Shown here: piece after piece, positions 63,602-64,000 of the stretch
How the letters are laid out: every line of letters starts with the position of its first letter
Numbering within the stretch: the stretch's first letter is position 1
Source: Pseudomonas cedrina subsp. cedrina
Lineage (GTDB): Bacteria; Pseudomonadota; Gammaproteobacteria; Pseudomonadales; Pseudomonadaceae
Direction of reading: 5' to 3'
Assembly: GCF_001983175.1 (NCBI RefSeq)
Contig: NZ_MNPW01000007.1
Location: 124,001 to 188,000 of the forward strand
DNA length: 64,000 nucleotides
Made by a program: the position numbers and the translations under genes
The notes under the pieces: generated by a model
Told to the model about the DNA's origin: nothing
Seen by the model: the letters and a program-made list of their open reading frames with translations, nothing else
Database searches by the model: none

Positions 63602-64000
63602 TTATTGGGCCGCCAGAATAAACCGCTCGATGGCTTCCGCCGCGCCGTCCTCGATATTACTACCGGTGACCACGTTGGCCTGGCGCTTGACGGTTTCTTC
63701 GGCCTGCCCCATGGCAATCGACAACCCGGCCACATGAAACATCGCCGGGTCATTGCCGCCATCGCCGATCGCCGCGGTCTGCTCGATGGGAACCCCCAAA
63801 TGCGCCGCCAGGGTCTTCAACGCCTCGCCCTTGTTGGCCAGCATCGCGGTCACGTCCAGGTACACCGGTTGCGAACGTGAAACCTGGGCCAGCCCCTGCA
63901 CCTTGGGGTGCAACTGCGCTTCCAGTTCCACCAGCAACTGCGTGTTATTGCTGGCGGCGACTATCTTGTCGACCCGGTCCAGGTACGGCTCGAAACTCTC
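63602..64000 (-). CDS. HAD-IIB (Cof-type) phosphatase, N-terminus cut off
   Basis: The last 132 residues of a HAD-superfamily hydrolase; the start is beyond the right edge and the frame is open to it. Visible: cap-domain end (DRVDKIVAASNNTQLLVELE), SQPVYLDVTAMLANKGEALK with the conserved lysine, and the Mg-binding motif IGDGGNDPAMFHVAGLSIAM. It ends with AAEAIERFILAAQ, usual for Cof-type sugar-phosphate or nucleotide phosphatases. Substrate unknown. Confidence 0.9.
   Translation of the reverse strand, partial: ESFEPYLDRVDKIVAASNNTQLLVELEAQLHPKVQGLAQVSRSQPVYLDVTAMLANKGEALKTLAAHLGVPIEQTAAIGDGGNDPAMFHVAGLSIAMGQAEETVKRQANVVTGSNIEDGAAEAIERFILAAQ

Overview
The window is a high-GC Gammaproteobacterial chromosome segment that reads as a fluorescent Pseudomonas (P. 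fluorescens group). The grounds are the complete mannitol operon mtlR-mtlEFGKDYZ, the 2-ketogluconate cluster ptxS-kguEKTD with PtxS-type operators, the functional amyloid operon fapABCDEF, the dimethyl-sulfone gene sfnG, and many copies of typical pseudomonad REP palindromes. No rRNA, tRNA, prophage, transposase or CRISPR array was seen.

Layout. 1-6.3 kb: a tandem RND pump of the MuxABC/MdtABC type on the minus strand (muxC cut by the window edge). 6.5-9.1 kb: tpx with its terminator, an orphan small protein and a glycosyltransferase. 9.2-18.7 kb: mannitol/arabitol uptake and catabolism. The AraC-type activator is followed by an ABC importer, mannitol dehydrogenase, a xylulokinase-type kinase and fructokinase, with two REP doublets inside the operon. 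18.8-22.2 kb: small Pseudomonas proteins (DUF2790, DUF1652), a short threonine dehydratase preceded by what looks like a complete transcription attenuator, and a ParD-like/methionine aminopeptidase pair. 22.3-25.9 kb: sulfur scavenging (sfnG, a SfnB/DszC-like flavoprotein, a TauE/SafE permease) with divergent sigma-54 promoters. 26-33.3 kb: a methyltransferase, then an RstA/RstB-like two-component system divergent from an RND adaptor and pump that has no outer-membrane gene. 33.6-35.8 kb: DUF1345, AraC and LysE proteins. 35.9-41.1 kb: ptxS and kguEKTD. 41.3-49.6 kb: a chemoreceptor, a frameshifted purine permease, a LEA-type lipoprotein, GNAT, a nitrilase with a divergent LysR, a DUF883 protein and dpkA. 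49.8-54.9 kb: one 1717-residue toxin-like protein with a C-terminal HELTH zinc-protease motif. 55-63 kb: PepSY, an orphan FecR-like protein, fapABCDEF and a convergent VpsR-like sigma-54 activator. The right end holds a small conserved protein and a truncated HAD phosphatase.

How it works together. Most of the window is catabolic and surface/efflux accessory function with local regulators beside their targets: MtlR by mtlE, PtxS by kguE, RstA-like by the RND pump, the sigma-54 activator by fap. The fap operon carries a sigma-54 promoter with exact GG-N10-GC spacing and an intrinsic terminator after the fapC fibre gene. Two REP families occur, and at two loci (33.3 and 45.6 kb) one family sits inside the other with a shared flank. 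The most unusual items are the threonine-dehydratase attenuator, the nested REP composites, the giant HExxH protein, the ParD-like/Map overlap and the REP-derived tail of PtxS.
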